Source: Rhizoclosmatium globosum
Taxonomy: Eukaryota; Chytridiomycota; Chytridiomycetes; Chytridiales; Chytriomycetaceae
DNA: 64,000 nucleotides
Assembly (NCBI GenBank): GCA_002104985.1
Contig: MCGO01000172.1
Location: 1 to 64,000, forward strand
Direction: 5' to 3'
Shown here: piece by piece, positions 21,779 through 32,782 of the stretch
How positions within the stretch are numbered: position 1 is the first letter of the stretch
Layout of the letters: every line of letters begins with the position of its first letter
Program-made: the position numbers and the translations under genes
The notes under the pieces: model-generated
Told to the model about the DNA's origin: nothing
Seen by the model: the letters and a program-made list of their open reading frames with translations, nothing else
Databases searched by the model: none

Positions 21779-23264
21779 TTACAAGGAAAAGAAACTTTTG
21801 GGAGGAACGGCTGTGGGTACATTTCCAGCTGCAGTAATAAACGCTGGTATTTGAGCCTTCAGTATTGCCCTAAACAAATGGTTGGATTCAGTTCTATAGA
21901 TGTGTTATATATGTGAACGAAAAAAGACTCACCGAAGTTCCTTGACATTCTCGTCCACAGAAGCATTGAGTGTAATGGAGACGGGAACTACTTTCGTGAA
22001 TGGCATATACTCATCCTCTCGACCTGAACGACTCAAAATAGGGCTCACAAACGCCATACGAGGTGATTTCGCATCATAAAATTCAACTAGAAAAGGTATG
22101 CGTTAATAAAAAGATGTCTCCCAGAATCAATTAAACGGCGACTCATAAACTCACATAAAACAACAACCCCTCTCGCCTCCTTCTTACTCGTCGCACTCCT
22201 TTCCTCAAAATAGAAACTGGCTTTCGAAAACCCAGTGTCATCCCATTCCAAGACTTGAGTTGGAAAAGCAGCAACAACAGCTTCACAGAGTCGTTTCTTT
22301 TTTCCAACAAGTTCACGCGCAGAGACAAGGTGTTGTTTCACTGCAATTTCGAGGTCACTCAAGAAATCAATTGCGACTGTTGTTGGAGGGAATGGAGGGA
22401 GAGTGAAGGATGTGGAGAGAGTTGGATGCGAAAAGTCGACGCGTGGAGTGATTTTTGAGACAACTGGAGAGACAGGTGAGAGTGTATATGTTAGGTGGAC
22501 GGTTGCTGTGTGGACGAGACGTTAGTGAACGCATGTGTTGAGGAGAGATGGAAGCGAACCAGCTATTGGGTCTAATGACATGTCAGCTGAGTCGCCAGGA
22601 GGATGTTGGTATTGTGTATCAAAGCGGATATGGACCTGATAATGGGGTAAATAAGCAGAGATGAGACACTTTTGAATCGCACCTCATTTTCACCGTTCTC
22701 CTCCACCAGCACATACTCCAGATTCTGATAATGATCCAGAGTCGACACGTCAAAGACAACGGACTCGACACCGGTTGCCTGGATCCGCAACAGTTCCCGG
22801 TTCTACCAAATCAAAGCCCAATTATTCGATTGCCACCGAGTCCAACGATGCAATACCAGATAAAAGGCTGTCAAACAGTCCATCACTTTGAGCAGAGCAA
22901 GATCGTCCTTCGAATCCCACGTGGCCAGCGGAGACACGTCCTTCAGCTTCAGCCCAACAAGACCGCCAAGTGGAATGATGTCTGGACCCACACCCGCGGC
23001 CGAATCAGATGCATCAAAGAGCACATCGCCTGTTTCGAAGATAGTTTAATTACGCCAAACAACACAACACAACACAAAACAAAACACACATTCAAAGGCC
23101 GCACGTCCGCAAAGCCGCGTTTGGATGCAGAACACGTGGCACTGTGTTTGGTCTGGGCCGAGGCTCAGCGATCGCAGATTCGATGTTGTGTGGCGCCCTT
23201 CGCTCTTGCGTTGCACGGGGAGCAGGAGCGGCAGCAGCGTCGATGCAATGCGTTTTGAATTCAT
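21779..23264 (-). CDS. BRE / BABAM2 homologue (BRISC and BRCA1-A subunit)
   Basis: Seven exons (23264-23090, 23029-22857, 22802-22683, 22635-22560, 22505-22155, 22086-21933, 21869-21779) join in phase to 379 residues, close to the human length of 383. Matching features in order are: GPDIIPLGG...LATWDSKDDLALLKVM (BRE PDFIFG...LASWNP...), LEYVLVEENGENE, LPPFPPTTVAIDF, the FPTQVLEWDDTGFSKASFYF block of the second UEV fold, and a C-terminal FTKVVPVS. BRE scaffolds K63-specific deubiquitinase complexes. The N-terminal 58 residues are the weakest part. It converges with DET1 (177 bp between stops). Confidence 0.82.
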
Positions 23265-23327
23265 TTGCTTTCCATCAATTAAATAAAGAGAAAGAAAAGA
23301 AGAGAGAGAAAAGGAAAAAAGGAATAA

Positions 23328-23784
23328 TCATGCACATTCTTGCTTCAACGTTCCTTTGGCTTCAAGCTCTTCGAGGTGTTCGTCTCCTCCAAGGTGCTTC
23401 TGCTTGACGAAAATGTTGGGGACTGTCTTTTGGCCAGTCTTTTGGTGCTATTATTGCATGGAGCACGATCAATACAAATAAAGAAGTGTAGAGCAACCTA
23501 CCAAGTAGTCTTGGATTGCAGCACCATCTTGAACAATGTCAAGCTCAATCACCTGGAAAGGAATACCGTGTTTGTTCAAAATCTTCTTCGCAGAGGTACA
23601 ATATGGACAGTAGCTCTTTCTATTTATATGATTGATTGTTGAATGGAATGCGAAAGTACACAAAAAGGAGTATGATTAGAAACTTGAATCAACAAACATA
23701 GTGAAGTCTGAAGGCAACTTACGAAAAGACCATAACCTTGTTGGCTGCAATCGCGTCCTCTGCGATAGTTTTGGCGTTCGACAT
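23328..23784 (-). CDS. dithiol glutaredoxin 1
   Basis: Exons 23784-23723, 23619-23502 and 23447-23328 give 99 residues, the length of a classical Grx. Active site CPYC, then TVPNIFV (cis-Pro loop) and GGDEHLEEL (glutathione-binding GG). Expected role is glutathione-dependent disulfide reduction in the cytosol. First member, by position, of a tandem triplet on the same strand. Confidence 0.93.
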
Positions 23785-23910
23785 GGTAGCTCCGGAGAAA
23801 GATGGAGTTTCGAGCAAGTTTCCCATTGTTTTGAAATCCAACAAAACCACTTGAATAGAAAGATAATTATATCTGAACGGACACAGTTTTCACTAAAACA
23901 GCTACATCGT

Positions 23911-24370
23911 TTATAAACAAAATGATTCCAATTCCCCCTTCTCCTCCAACTCCATCAAATGCTCATCCCCACCAAGGAACTTCCCCTTCACAAACACAAA
24001 CGGAACACTATTTTGACCCGTCTTTAAGAATAAATACTCTTGTATCGCTTTCCCTTCCTTCCCTTCCACGCCCATCAGATCCAAATCCAGAAACTTGAAT
24101 GGAATATTATGCTTGTCCAACATTTCTCGTGCAGCTTTGCAGTAGGGACAATAGCTTTTCGTGAATAGAACAACGTTATGTGATGCAATCGCAGATTCTG
24201 TCGTTCCAATCGCTTTTTCCTTGGTTGTGTTTTTTGAGTTTGGTACTTTCTCATTTACAAAGCTAAATACAGCGACGTACATCAGCAGACGCCTTCTCTG
24301 GCTGTAATCTTGCTGTAGTGTCTATTGTCGTTGCAGCAACGGTGTTGGCTTTGGACGGACTGCACCCCAT
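23911..24370 (-). CDS. dithiol glutaredoxin 2 with lipidation-type N-terminus
   Basis: The main exon to 23911 carries VVLFTKSYCPYC, SVPFVFV and GGDEHLMEL. Upstream, an ATG at 24370 opens MGCSPSKANT, fitting the N-myristoylation consensus (Gly2, Ser6) with a palmitoylatable Cys3. A 43-nt intron 24340-24298 joins this in phase to 24297-23911 (138 residues); other splice choices, which keep more of the N-terminal frame, are possible. If the start is right, this Grx is membrane-anchored, unlike its two neighbours. Confidence 0.8.
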
Positions 24371-24491
24371 TTACAAAGTCTTTCAAACAAAGAGATTTAC
24401 GACGATGAAATAGAACCACTAACTTGTATTTTGACAATATCTTATAAAATAATATAAGTTTGAAGATTTCAGATCAACTCAGACACGGCAT

Positions 24492-24902
24492 TTACTCCTC
24501 ATTCACCAACACATGCAATTCCCCTTTATGAAAGATAGCATGAATCGCATCACATCCACCGATATGTTTCTGGTTGATGAAGATGTTGGGGACTGTTCGC
24601 TGACCAGTCAACTGGGCTAAGTATGCCTGGATCTCATCGCCATTGTCCAAAGAATCAAGCTCAACGGCAGTGTATGAGATATTCTCATTCTTGAGGAGAG
24701 ATTTCGCTTTGGAGCAGTATGGGCACCAGGACTTTGAGAACACAATCACCTAGATGGTTGTTAAAACTTTGAGTGTGATAGTACATATTGGCAAAGCACA
24801 GCTCACTCCGCCAGAGCTCCCCTAATCATGAACATTAATGCAATAGAAACACACCTTGTTCTTTGCAATGAGAGTATCTACAAACTTCTTGGCAAAGGTC
24901 AT
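24492..24902 (-). CDS. dithiol glutaredoxin 3
   Basis: Exons 24902-24855 and 24749-24492 give 101 residues. Active site SWCPYC, TVPNIFI and GGCDAIHAI. Exon 1 encodes the N-terminal helix (MTFAKKFVDTLIAKNK). Same strand and order as the two preceding glutaredoxins, so tandem duplication is likely. The GG-D loop has Cys (GGCD), unlike its neighbours (GGDE). Confidence 0.93.
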
Positions 24903-25077
24903 CGGTTGGTAGATTTGGAATAATTTTGTATTGTAAACAATTTCGAATGCAAATCAGAAACAACGAATCTGAAAGCTTTAAATCTCCTTCTCCCTCTTTC
25001 TTTGAAATAAATACGCAAATAATTCATTTGAATCTTAAATACGACAAACCATACAACTTAAACAGGGCCAGAATCTC

Positions 25078-26805
25078 TTAGTCAAAAACCATCGCATCAT
25101 CTCCACCCTTCGGAATAACGCCACCAAAGAACCCAACGCCGCCACTCTGTCCCATAACAACATCTTCTTCATTTGCAACACCCCACTTGACACGACTCAA
25201 AGTCTTTTCAATCAAAGTATGAGTAAATGGCTCTTAACCACAAAAAAACAAAACTCACCTCAGGAACACCCCCAACCTCTCTCGCCACATCCATTTCATC
25301 ACAACTCATGACACCAACACCCCCCTGAACACCCCCCAAAAACCTCTTGACATCCTTCACATCCCCGCCCTCCCTCTTTTCAAAAGCCGCAGCCACGGCA
25401 TTTGCATTGGTACGCCCCAAGTACGACAAAAGCACCGCATCCATCACACTTGAAGCCCCCCCATCAGTAGAATACGGAATCGCACCCCCACGCTTCTCAA
25501 CAGCATCTTGCAACGAAGCAGCAGCAACATGTCCGTCTTCTTCCATCTCCGAGACAGCAGCCTCCAAATCGGCGAGTTGTTTTTCGTAAGGGTTGGGTTG
25601 TAGGTAGACCCCGAGGGGCTGTGATGGACTGGAGGGAGGCAAGGAGGGATTTGAGGGAGGCGTTGTTGGATTCGAGGGTTGCAAGGGATGTGTCGACGGT
25701 GTTGGCAAAGTAAGATGCCTGTTGTGGGGGTTTTTTTTATGTTAGATGGGTAAAGTGTTTTTTTAAAAATACTCGTGCTCGTTTGTTCCTCGGCATCATC
25801 ATCGCTTTTCTCGTTAATTTCATACTCGCTTCGGTCGTTAAATATTCTCCTCACAACATGAAAGCTCGTCCCTCGCAGTCATTCCTCTTCCCGTACAAAC
25901 ACAAAAATATAAAACAACTCACCGCAGCAACCTTTTTACTCAGCTCCATTACCTCTAATTCCAAAGCCTCGACCGACAAGTCTTCCGCCCCCTCCTCCTC
26001 CTCCAACTCTTTTTTCAAGTCCTCAATTTCCTTGTACCTGTCCAATACGACTTTCGTATTGGGTGGAATACCCATGAGTTTGTCTTTACAAAAGACATCG
26101 AATCTGTCAAACACTTTATCGACCGTGTTTTCCATGAGTGTCGTAAGAGAAGTGATGCCCTTGTTATCATTATCATTATTATTATTGTTAGTGTCTTAGT
26201 TTGTCAAATTGTTCGGACACACTCACCTCTTCAATGGCGGCATCGTCCAAGCACGCGTTGTTCACGGTGTCCGAACGACCACCACCACCACCAACTACAT
26301 CATCATCATCAACCTGTTCCAACAAAAACGCCTCACAGGCTTCAAGTGCCTGCATCAAAAGAGCATTAACGATATTGATTGCCTCGTCAACAAGATTCTG
26401 AGGAGCAAAGCCAAAGTGTTCGACAATAATGTCTTTTGCGCGGCGGGACTGGGCCGTGGCAAAGGCGAGCGCGTCGAGGTTCTTTTTTGCGTTGGTACTT
26501 GTTGTTGAGCTAGTACTCGTTGTACTCGTTGTGGTAGTACTGGTAGTAGTAGTACTAGTACCAGTTGTCGCAGTAGGGTCGCCACCACCACCACTCGAGG
26601 CAGCAGAGCCACTCGAAGCGCCAATCAAATCACTCAATTCGCGTTCAAAGTCGCGTGGCGTCGCAGTCGAAGTCGCAGTCGCAGTCAAAGTCGAGTCAAA
26701 GCCAGTTTCAGCCACCAAACCACCGCCCTCAATTCCACTTTGTCGCCGCTTTCGAAGGTCCGCAATGGCCCGAAGATTGTGCGAAAGCGTTTGACGTCGG
26801 TGCAT
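25078..26805 (-). CDS. Mis12/Mtw1-type kinetochore protein
   Basis: Exon 26805-26227 carries the family hallmark EHFGFAPQNLVDEAINIVN. Exon 26159-25923 continues GITSLTTLMENTVDKVFDRFD with the IPPN segment and a coiled coil. The last exon is 25203-25078. In the exon between (25718-25259) the frame shifts by one base. Introns 25697-25619 (GTCGAC...CACAG) or about 25608-25539 would restore phase, but neither donor is strong. Mis12/Mtw1 is the base of the MIND complex linking centromeric chromatin to Ndc80. An N-terminal Ser/Thr/Ala-rich region of about 100 residues precedes the family domain, which is unusual, and the C-terminus is Gly-rich. Confidence 0.82.
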
Positions 26806-26848
26806 TGGTTTTTGTTTGTTTTGTTTTGTTTATTAATCTTCAAAGAAA
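26806..26848. promoter_or_regulatory. 43-bp divergent promoter, MIS12 / NAA30
   Basis: Start codons at 26805 (minus) and 26849 (plus) leave only 43 bp, rich in GTTTT repeats on the plus strand. Confidence 0.7.
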
Positions 26849-27996
26849 ATGGAGACGTTGGCCTTGGATTCACTTGTTTTGTCTGCTGAGCCTGGGCCGG
26901 TCAAGTCGAAGGATGCTGTACCTAGTGGCACTCCTGGCACTGCTCCTAGTAGTACCCTTGAACAAGTTAACTCAGATGACCTCTCCATCGCTGTTTACTC
27001 GGGCGAAGACGACCTCCACAAAATAATGAACCTGATCGAATCAGATCTCTCAGAACCATACACAATCTACACTTACAGATACTTTCTCGTCGATTGGCCT
27101 CACCTGTCCTTCCTGGTGCGTTTTGCCCATCCCCCTCTCCACCACCTCCATTCAACCCCCTCTACTTACACTCCCTCTCCACCCACATGAATAGGCTCTC
27201 ATCAACAACATCTGTGTCGGTGTCATTGTCTGTAAACTAGAACCACATCGGAATGGTCGGAACAGAGGTTACCTGGCAATGCTTGCTGTCAAATCAGAGT
27301 ACAGGAAACAAGGAATCGGGAGGAAATTGATTGTTAAAGCTGTTGAAGCCATGGTTCAACAAGGTGCTGATGAGGTTGGTTATATTTTTGTTTTGTGTGC
27401 GTGTGCGAAGGATTGGTGCGAGTGATGCGACGAATTGTGCGAGTTATACGAGTGAAGCGAGCAATGAAAAGATGAAGTTGGCGAGTGTAGCGAGCTTGAA
27501 ATTGGTGAGCAAAGCGAATAATATTTGCGAAGCGGGATTCAGAAATAGTGAACGTAGCGATCATCAAAATGGAATAGGTGGATGATGTGAGTGAGTACAG
27601 AGAGTATGGAATAAGAGGATGACGTTGGCGAGCGTAGCGAGCTTGAAATTGGTGAGAGAAGCGAACAATCTTTGTGGAGCGCGGGAGTTACAAAAATGAG
27701 AGGAGAAAACAAGGTATCGATTGAGGGGTAAAGCGAGTGAACCGATGAAAATATGCGAGCGGCTTAAATGAGGGGTAGATTAGTAGTCGGCATTGTCGGT
27801 ATTGAAATGTGTAATTGAGTGAAACCTTGTCTGGAAATGAACTTACCATTTCGCACAGGTCGTTCTTGAGACTGAAATAACAAATAAGGGAGCCCAGTCT
27901 CTATACGAAGGGCTTGGTTTTATTCGGGATAAACGAATGGGCCGGTATTACTTGAATGGAAATGACGCCTATAGGCTGAAACTTGTGTTAAAATAA
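26849..27996 (+). CDS. NAA30: NatC catalytic subunit NAA30 (Mak3-like N-acetyltransferase)
   Basis: Exons 26849-27115, 27195-27374 and 27859-27996 give 194 residues. GNAT motifs: [33 protein letters not shown], the acetyl-CoA loop [10 protein letters not shown], and [23 protein letters not shown]30 acetylates N-termini such as Met-Leu and Met-Ile in the NatC complex on ribosomes. The second intron, 484 nt, is far longer than its neighbours and contains duplicated sequence. Confidence 0.95.
27475..27670. repeat. duplicated GCGAG-rich segment inside NAA30 intron 2
   Basis: About 45 nt beginning GTTGGCGAG and containing AGCGAGCTTGAAATTGGTGA occurs at about 27477-27522 and again about 27625-27670, with few differences. 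Shorter GCGAG motifs fill the rest of the intron. Confidence 0.8.
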
Positions 27997-28067
27997 ATGT
28001 GGCTTTATATATGTATTCATAAATAGACAATGTTCCAGAATGCAAACAATTCATGTCGAATAGGTGA

Positions 28068-28952
28068 TTAAAAGACGTGCAAAAACAGATTCATCTCCTC
28101 CCCCATCCGAACCTGCGCTACCCGCAATCTCCATTCAACTTCGTCATGGACTCCCAACTCAACCCAAGCCCTCCGATCCCGACTTTGCACAAGAACGCGT
28201 CCCACCCGAATCCTCGGTGACCCAAAAGCAACCTTTGCCTGCGCCTCCAACGAAAACCAAATATCCCTAAACGAAGCAGCAACCCTCGAAACCTGAATAC
28301 AAACAAACTTTGCTTCTCGTTCGTCCTCTTCCCCAACCCCTCCCACCATCACCCCAACATCAGAACCAACATTCCACACCCTCGCCTTAACCGAAACCCA
28401 CTCCAAATTCTGCCCCACACCACTTACCTCCACCAACCCGAAATCACTCCCCCGCCTCAAGCTACTCTTCCGCACAGGCCGCCCACCAAACACCTCCCCA
28501 ACATGCCGCTCCAACAACGGCGTCCGGTTCCTCGAGAACCGAACCTGCTTCCGTCCCAAACTGTCAAACTGCCTAAACGACTCCTGACTCCGCGTTTCAA
28601 GCAACCGGCCCAGTGGAAGTGTATCCTCGTCAACGTCTTCATCGGCAGTTTTGTGCGAGGAAGAGGAGCTGCTAGCAGAGTCTTTATCAGAGAGTGGAGG
28701 TGTTGGCGGCGGAAGTGGAATAGAGTGATTATCAGAACGCGTGGGGGTTTTCGTGATTGATAAAGGAGTTGTTGTCAATTCCGTGGTTGGAGTAGCAGAC
28801 GCATGTTTCCTTCCGAACAAAGATTTGAAGAAAGTGTGAGAAGATTTGCGGCCAGCCTCGGCATGTACCGCTTTTTCTGGTTGTTGCTGATGGTGGTGAT
28901 AAGGTTGATTGCCGTGGGGGTCCATCACTGATTGCACCTTGAGTTTGAGCAT
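28068..28952 (-). CDS. unknown protein with KQVRF motif
   Basis: A single 294-residue exon from ATG 28952. The N-terminal half is Ser/Thr/Pro-rich with HHHQQQP; the C-terminal half is folded-looking, beta-rich with alternating hydrophobics. LGRKQVRFSRNR fits the RVxF PP1-docking consensus, followed by KSSLRRGS, a basic Ser site. The C-terminus (VEWRLRVAQ...) resembles that of the gene at 29253, so the two are probably diverged paralogues. No known domain recognised. Confidence 0.75.
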   Translation of the reverse strand: MLKLKVQSVMDPHGNQPYHHHQQQPEKAVHAEAGRKSSHTFFKSLFGRKHASATPTTELTTTPLSITKTPTRSDNHSIPLPPPTPPLSDKDSASSSSSSHKTADEDVDEDTLPLGRLLETRSQESFRQFDSLGRKQVRFSRNRTPLLERHVGEVFGGRPVRKSSLRRGSDFGLVEVSGVGQNLEWVSVKARVWNVGSDVGVMVGGVGEEDEREAKFVCIQVSRVAASFRDIWFSLEAQAKVAFGSPRIRVGRVLVQSRDRRAWVELGVHDEVEWRLRVAQVRMGEEMNLFLHVF

Positions 28953-29252
28953 GTCAAGTCGATAGAACCTCAGATAGAACCTTTTGGTTTAGAAGGAACT
29001 TTTGTTGCGTAAGTCCTTCTTATGAACCAGGGGGTCTTACGTCTCGAAAAATCCATTGTAGACACGGTAGAGGTATCTCTAATATTTCCCGCCAGGCAAG
29101 GCCAGAATGTGTCTGAAAGCTTTAGCTTTACTGTCTCATCAAGATAGATAGATAGTCATGGCCCCTTGTTGTCGTCACTTTTACGATTTTCGTGTTCAAT
29201 TAAAGTATATATGACTAAGATATAAGCACCATACCCTCAAGATAAGAAAAAA
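28953..29252. other. intergenic between the two paralogues
   Basis: 300 bp with no ORF of note; contains the promoter of the 28068 gene and the 3' end of the 29253 gene. Confidence 0.5.
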
Positions 29253-30097
29253 TTAAACAGAAACAACGACATTCACTTCTTGCCGATCAAAGCTTTCAGC
29301 AACGCAGATCCTCCAATCCGCCTCTTCCTTGATCTCCCACCATCCACCTCGCCGCTTTTTTGAAAACGGCCGAAACACTTTCACTCCCTTGATTTCAATA
29401 TCGTCTTTCGTCAATCGACCTCGCAACTGTGCGTTCAGTAACCTCAAAACAGTTTCATACGTCGTCTGAGACCTTGACACCCGCACCTTCAACAGAATAA
29501 CTTGCTCCTCCTCCTCTTCCTCTTCGTCCTCTCCACTGATCCCATCGCGATGTAAACTGTTGATGAACCAAACACGCGAAACAACAAGAATCCGATCATT
29601 CTCAATAGGAGCATCAACGCGTCCGTCTCTCGACTGCCGCCTCAAGATCCCTTTCGGATTCAATTTTTTCTCGGGAAGCTATTGAATAAATGGTCAGTAA
29701 CTGATATCCCACTCACTGTATGGCGGAGGAGAGGTGAGTGGACAAGGCAGGCGGGCAAAAACCCAAACCTCCCGTCTCGTTTACGTACCGCATTTCGTCC
29801 AAGTGTCATTCGTTCCTCTTCTTTGAAACAGACAGTTCGTTTGAATCCAGTGAGTCGTTTAAGCGTCGAAATTAAGGGTGCGCTGAGTGTGGGGGTTGGT
29901 GGCGACCGAAGAGTGGAATCATCGCTTTCCAAGTCCTCAATGTCCGCATCAGAGATGTATGGTGGGTACGTAGGATCTTCCGAGATCAAGAAACGTTCTG
30001 TTGAACAGTTGGTGGCTGGAACGACTTGGCGTTTGCGTTTGATGGAAAAGCCGCGTGAGAGACTCGCCCAGAATTGCGGCATGATGGTCGCAGGCAT
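29253..30097 (-). CDS. unknown protein with RTVCF motif (paralogue of the 28068 gene)
   Basis: Exons 30097-29789 and 29678-29253 give 244 residues. GFKRTVCFKEEER near residues 85-97 fits RVxF. After the intron come KGILRRQSR, ILVVSRVWF, a run of Glu, and a C-terminus ADWRICVAES that aligns by eye with VEWRLRVAQ in the 28068 gene. Start could be Met30097 or Met30082. Function unknown. Confidence 0.78.
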
Positions 30098-30313
30098 TAT
30101 GGCTCAGATGATGCAGAAACGAATGACAGGTGTTGGAATTCGCGACGGCAAGACGGTTCCCCACGTGTTTTCTGACGCAATTATGTTTGGGAGCTTTCTC
30201 ACGCATTAGTGGCGGGGTCTAATCTAAAACTGAGTTCATTTTTTTCGGTTACGCAATGTAAATATGACAGGTATTTTATTTGACAGCTAAACCCTGTTTT
30301 TGCAATATCGGCA

Positions 30314-31414
30314 TCAACTTTTATCTTCAGCTCTCTGGGCGTACTTCATATGCTTTGCTTTGTGCTCCTTCCATGCAGCCCTCTGACATTCCGTTCCACA
30401 ATACCAGACTCGACGGCAGGGACATACCTTGAGTCTGGTTATTTAGACACAACCAAGAAAATGAGTTTATCTCACCGTGAGTTTTGCTGACGGACTGGCT
30501 TCTCTGAAACGGAATTTGCAAGTCCCGCATCCCTTCTGAAAAGCAAGAGTCGAGTGGTGGTCAGTCTTGTGATTTTCCCAATCAGCCTGCTGGCAATCAG
30601 ACCCACAATAGAACGTGAAACTGCAAGCACACGCTTTTAACGGCGCTCCAGAGTCTTGCGTCTTCTTCTTGCATGAATTACAACCGTGAGCGAGCTTGAT
30701 AGTCTTGAACCCAGAATTACCGCCTTTTCCCAAAACCTCCGACTTATACTCTTCCGCAATGATACTCAACGTGTTAACGGTATAATATAAGCGTTTTTGC
30801 AAGAGGTTCCACTCCTCAGCATAGCACCAAAGTCCAGCGTCCCGATATTCATCCATCCGCTTCTGGCCCTTTGCAAATTCAACGGGATCAACGTGTTTAG
30901 GTGCTTTTGTATTCCTCTGGAGACGACGGCCAATGTTCTCTCCGACCAATTGAATAAATGTATTCGGATATTCGTTTCGTTTGTCAAGCAGGAAGCCTTT
31001 GCGAATCTGGCCCCTGAGAATGGTCAACTGGCCCACAGCAACCACCTCCAATGTACATTCTTCAACTTTTTTACGTGCCCATCCAAGCAAGTTGATGGGC
31101 CCCGTAGCAAGATCCCCTTCGCCCGCCCAACAAAACTGCTCAAACAAAGCCGGAATATCCGAGCAAGCCTCAGGAACCAGTTCAGGGATAATAAAGTGGG
31201 TATTGTCGTTGCGAACTCGTTTGAAACCAAGTTGAGGTGAAATAGGCGACACGTCAAGAAGGAACTCGAGTTTCGCTTTTCGGTCAAGCGATCTCCACCA
31301 TTCTGTCACTCCGGCTTTGTGCGTGTTCCAGAAAGAAATGACGGAATTGTGGATTGCGCGGGTTGCTGCGATCTGCTCATCGTCGTCTTGGAAGGAGTTG
31401 TTTCGTTTCATCAT
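30314..31414 (-). CDS. double MYND zinc-finger protein
   Basis: Exons 31414-30476 and 30427-30314 give 350 residues. The first MYND finger is near residues 248-288 (CNSCKKK...CACSFTFYCGSDCQQADWENH). A second starts at CGTCKF, is cut by the intron, and resumes as VCPCRRVWYCGTECQRAAW...H, with all ligands present once spliced. MYND fingers bind Pro-rich peptides. The N-terminal 230 residues are alpha-helical looking and not recognised; a fungus-specific MYND family is likely. Confidence 0.85.
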
Positions 31415-31722
31415 TTGACTTTGGCTGTTTCAGATCAAAGAAAAAGATTGAAAGGACAAAGGAATAACATGAGTTCGATAAATTAAATATCATATTTCTC
31501 CAACCAAGGGCTTGGATTTGTGTTGGCTCATGTTTCCTGAAAACAAAGAACCAGTTGCAGCCAGGGTTTCCACAGTAACTGCATCCATTAAAATAATTTT
31601 GAATCAAAATTTATGTATGTGATTACTTGATTCGTTTCCTTGGAGTTGACTTTGGAGTCCCGACCCAAAGATTGTCATCAAAAAACTTGAGCTACAGCCA
31701 GGGCCATCTTCCTATCAAACTT

Positions 31723-32782
31723 ATGAAGTTAATTACAATCCTTCTCTGCGCTGTATCCACTCAAGCAGTGGTGCTGTTTCTGACAATCAGTCTCCTTCAT
31801 TATTCTGGGGGTGCATCTGACATTTTCACTTCGACTGGCTACACATTGGAGGATTGCCAAAACTATTGCCTTACCGCACAATCAAATAATCCTCCTTGTG
31901 TAGGTGTTAGCTTCTATACGCCTAGTGGTGCCGCAATCGGGACATGCTATGTCAAAAGTCAAGGAGGTGTCGACAGTGGATCGTCTGTCGCGTTTGAAAA
32001 CCACTGGAAGTTTTCCTTCTACAAATATCAAGTCACAACACTTTATGGCTTAAGTTTCAATAGCTATACGCTTTCTTCTGTGACCGGAAATACCAAAGAA
32101 GATTGTGTTGCGAGTTGTTTGCAGGATTCAAATTGTAAAGCTGTTCTTTTCTCAGACGCCAATGGCTGTGTCGGGAAATCAATGATTAATCCCAACATAA
32201 TTGCAAACGGCTATCTTATCAATGTTGGGCGTCCATTGACGACAACGACATCCACGACAACAAGTACAAAGACTTCGACCACGTCGTCAAGTACTTCGAC
32301 TGCAACAACTTCCACAACATCTAACTTCAGCACTCCTATTACATCAACCACTTCGTCGAGCACTTCAACTTCAATCACAACTGCAACATCCAGTACTACG
32401 TCATCAACCACTTCATCGACTCCCAACTGCAACTTCAAGTTTCAGAACAATTTATTCCAGTATTTCAGCAGAATTGACAGTTACCACCGCTGATACTGCC
32501 ATTCCATTTTCATCTGCAACTTCATCAAGTTTCGCAGTGACAATTACAGAAACACTGAAATTACCCTCCACCTCAACACCATTGGTTGCGATTAAAATAT
32601 CGACGGAAACAGCAAGCTCCTTCACCTCAATCCACTCTATAACTAGAAGTGCGACTTTAATTACGACAGAAGCTACAACCATATCTTCGTTAACATCATT
32701 ATTATCTGCGGCGGATTGCTGTTTTATTTTCTTTTGGACCAACACAGCAATTTTTCTTCTTCACAGAGACACAAAATTGTAG
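31723..32782 (+). pseudogene. secreted PAN-like/mucin-stalk gene with frameshift
   Basis: Met31723 begins MKLITILLCAVSTQA, a signal peptide. Two Cys-rich repeats follow, each with YTLEDC...C-type spacing (EDCQNYCL, EDCVASCL), resembling the PAN/apple-like repeats of the genes at 49.5 and 51.9 kb, then a Thr/Ser stalk. At the CCC of 32422-32424 the frame changes, and the stalk composition continues in another frame to 32782. One extra C explains this. The LRR part found in its relatives is absent, so this is a truncated, probably dead copy. Confidence 0.65.

Noticed and set aside
25444..25854. A separate gene in the MIS12 third-exon region
   Set aside because: The frames are either the coiled coil of MIS12 or Pro/Ser-rich shadows; a frame step within one gene is simpler.
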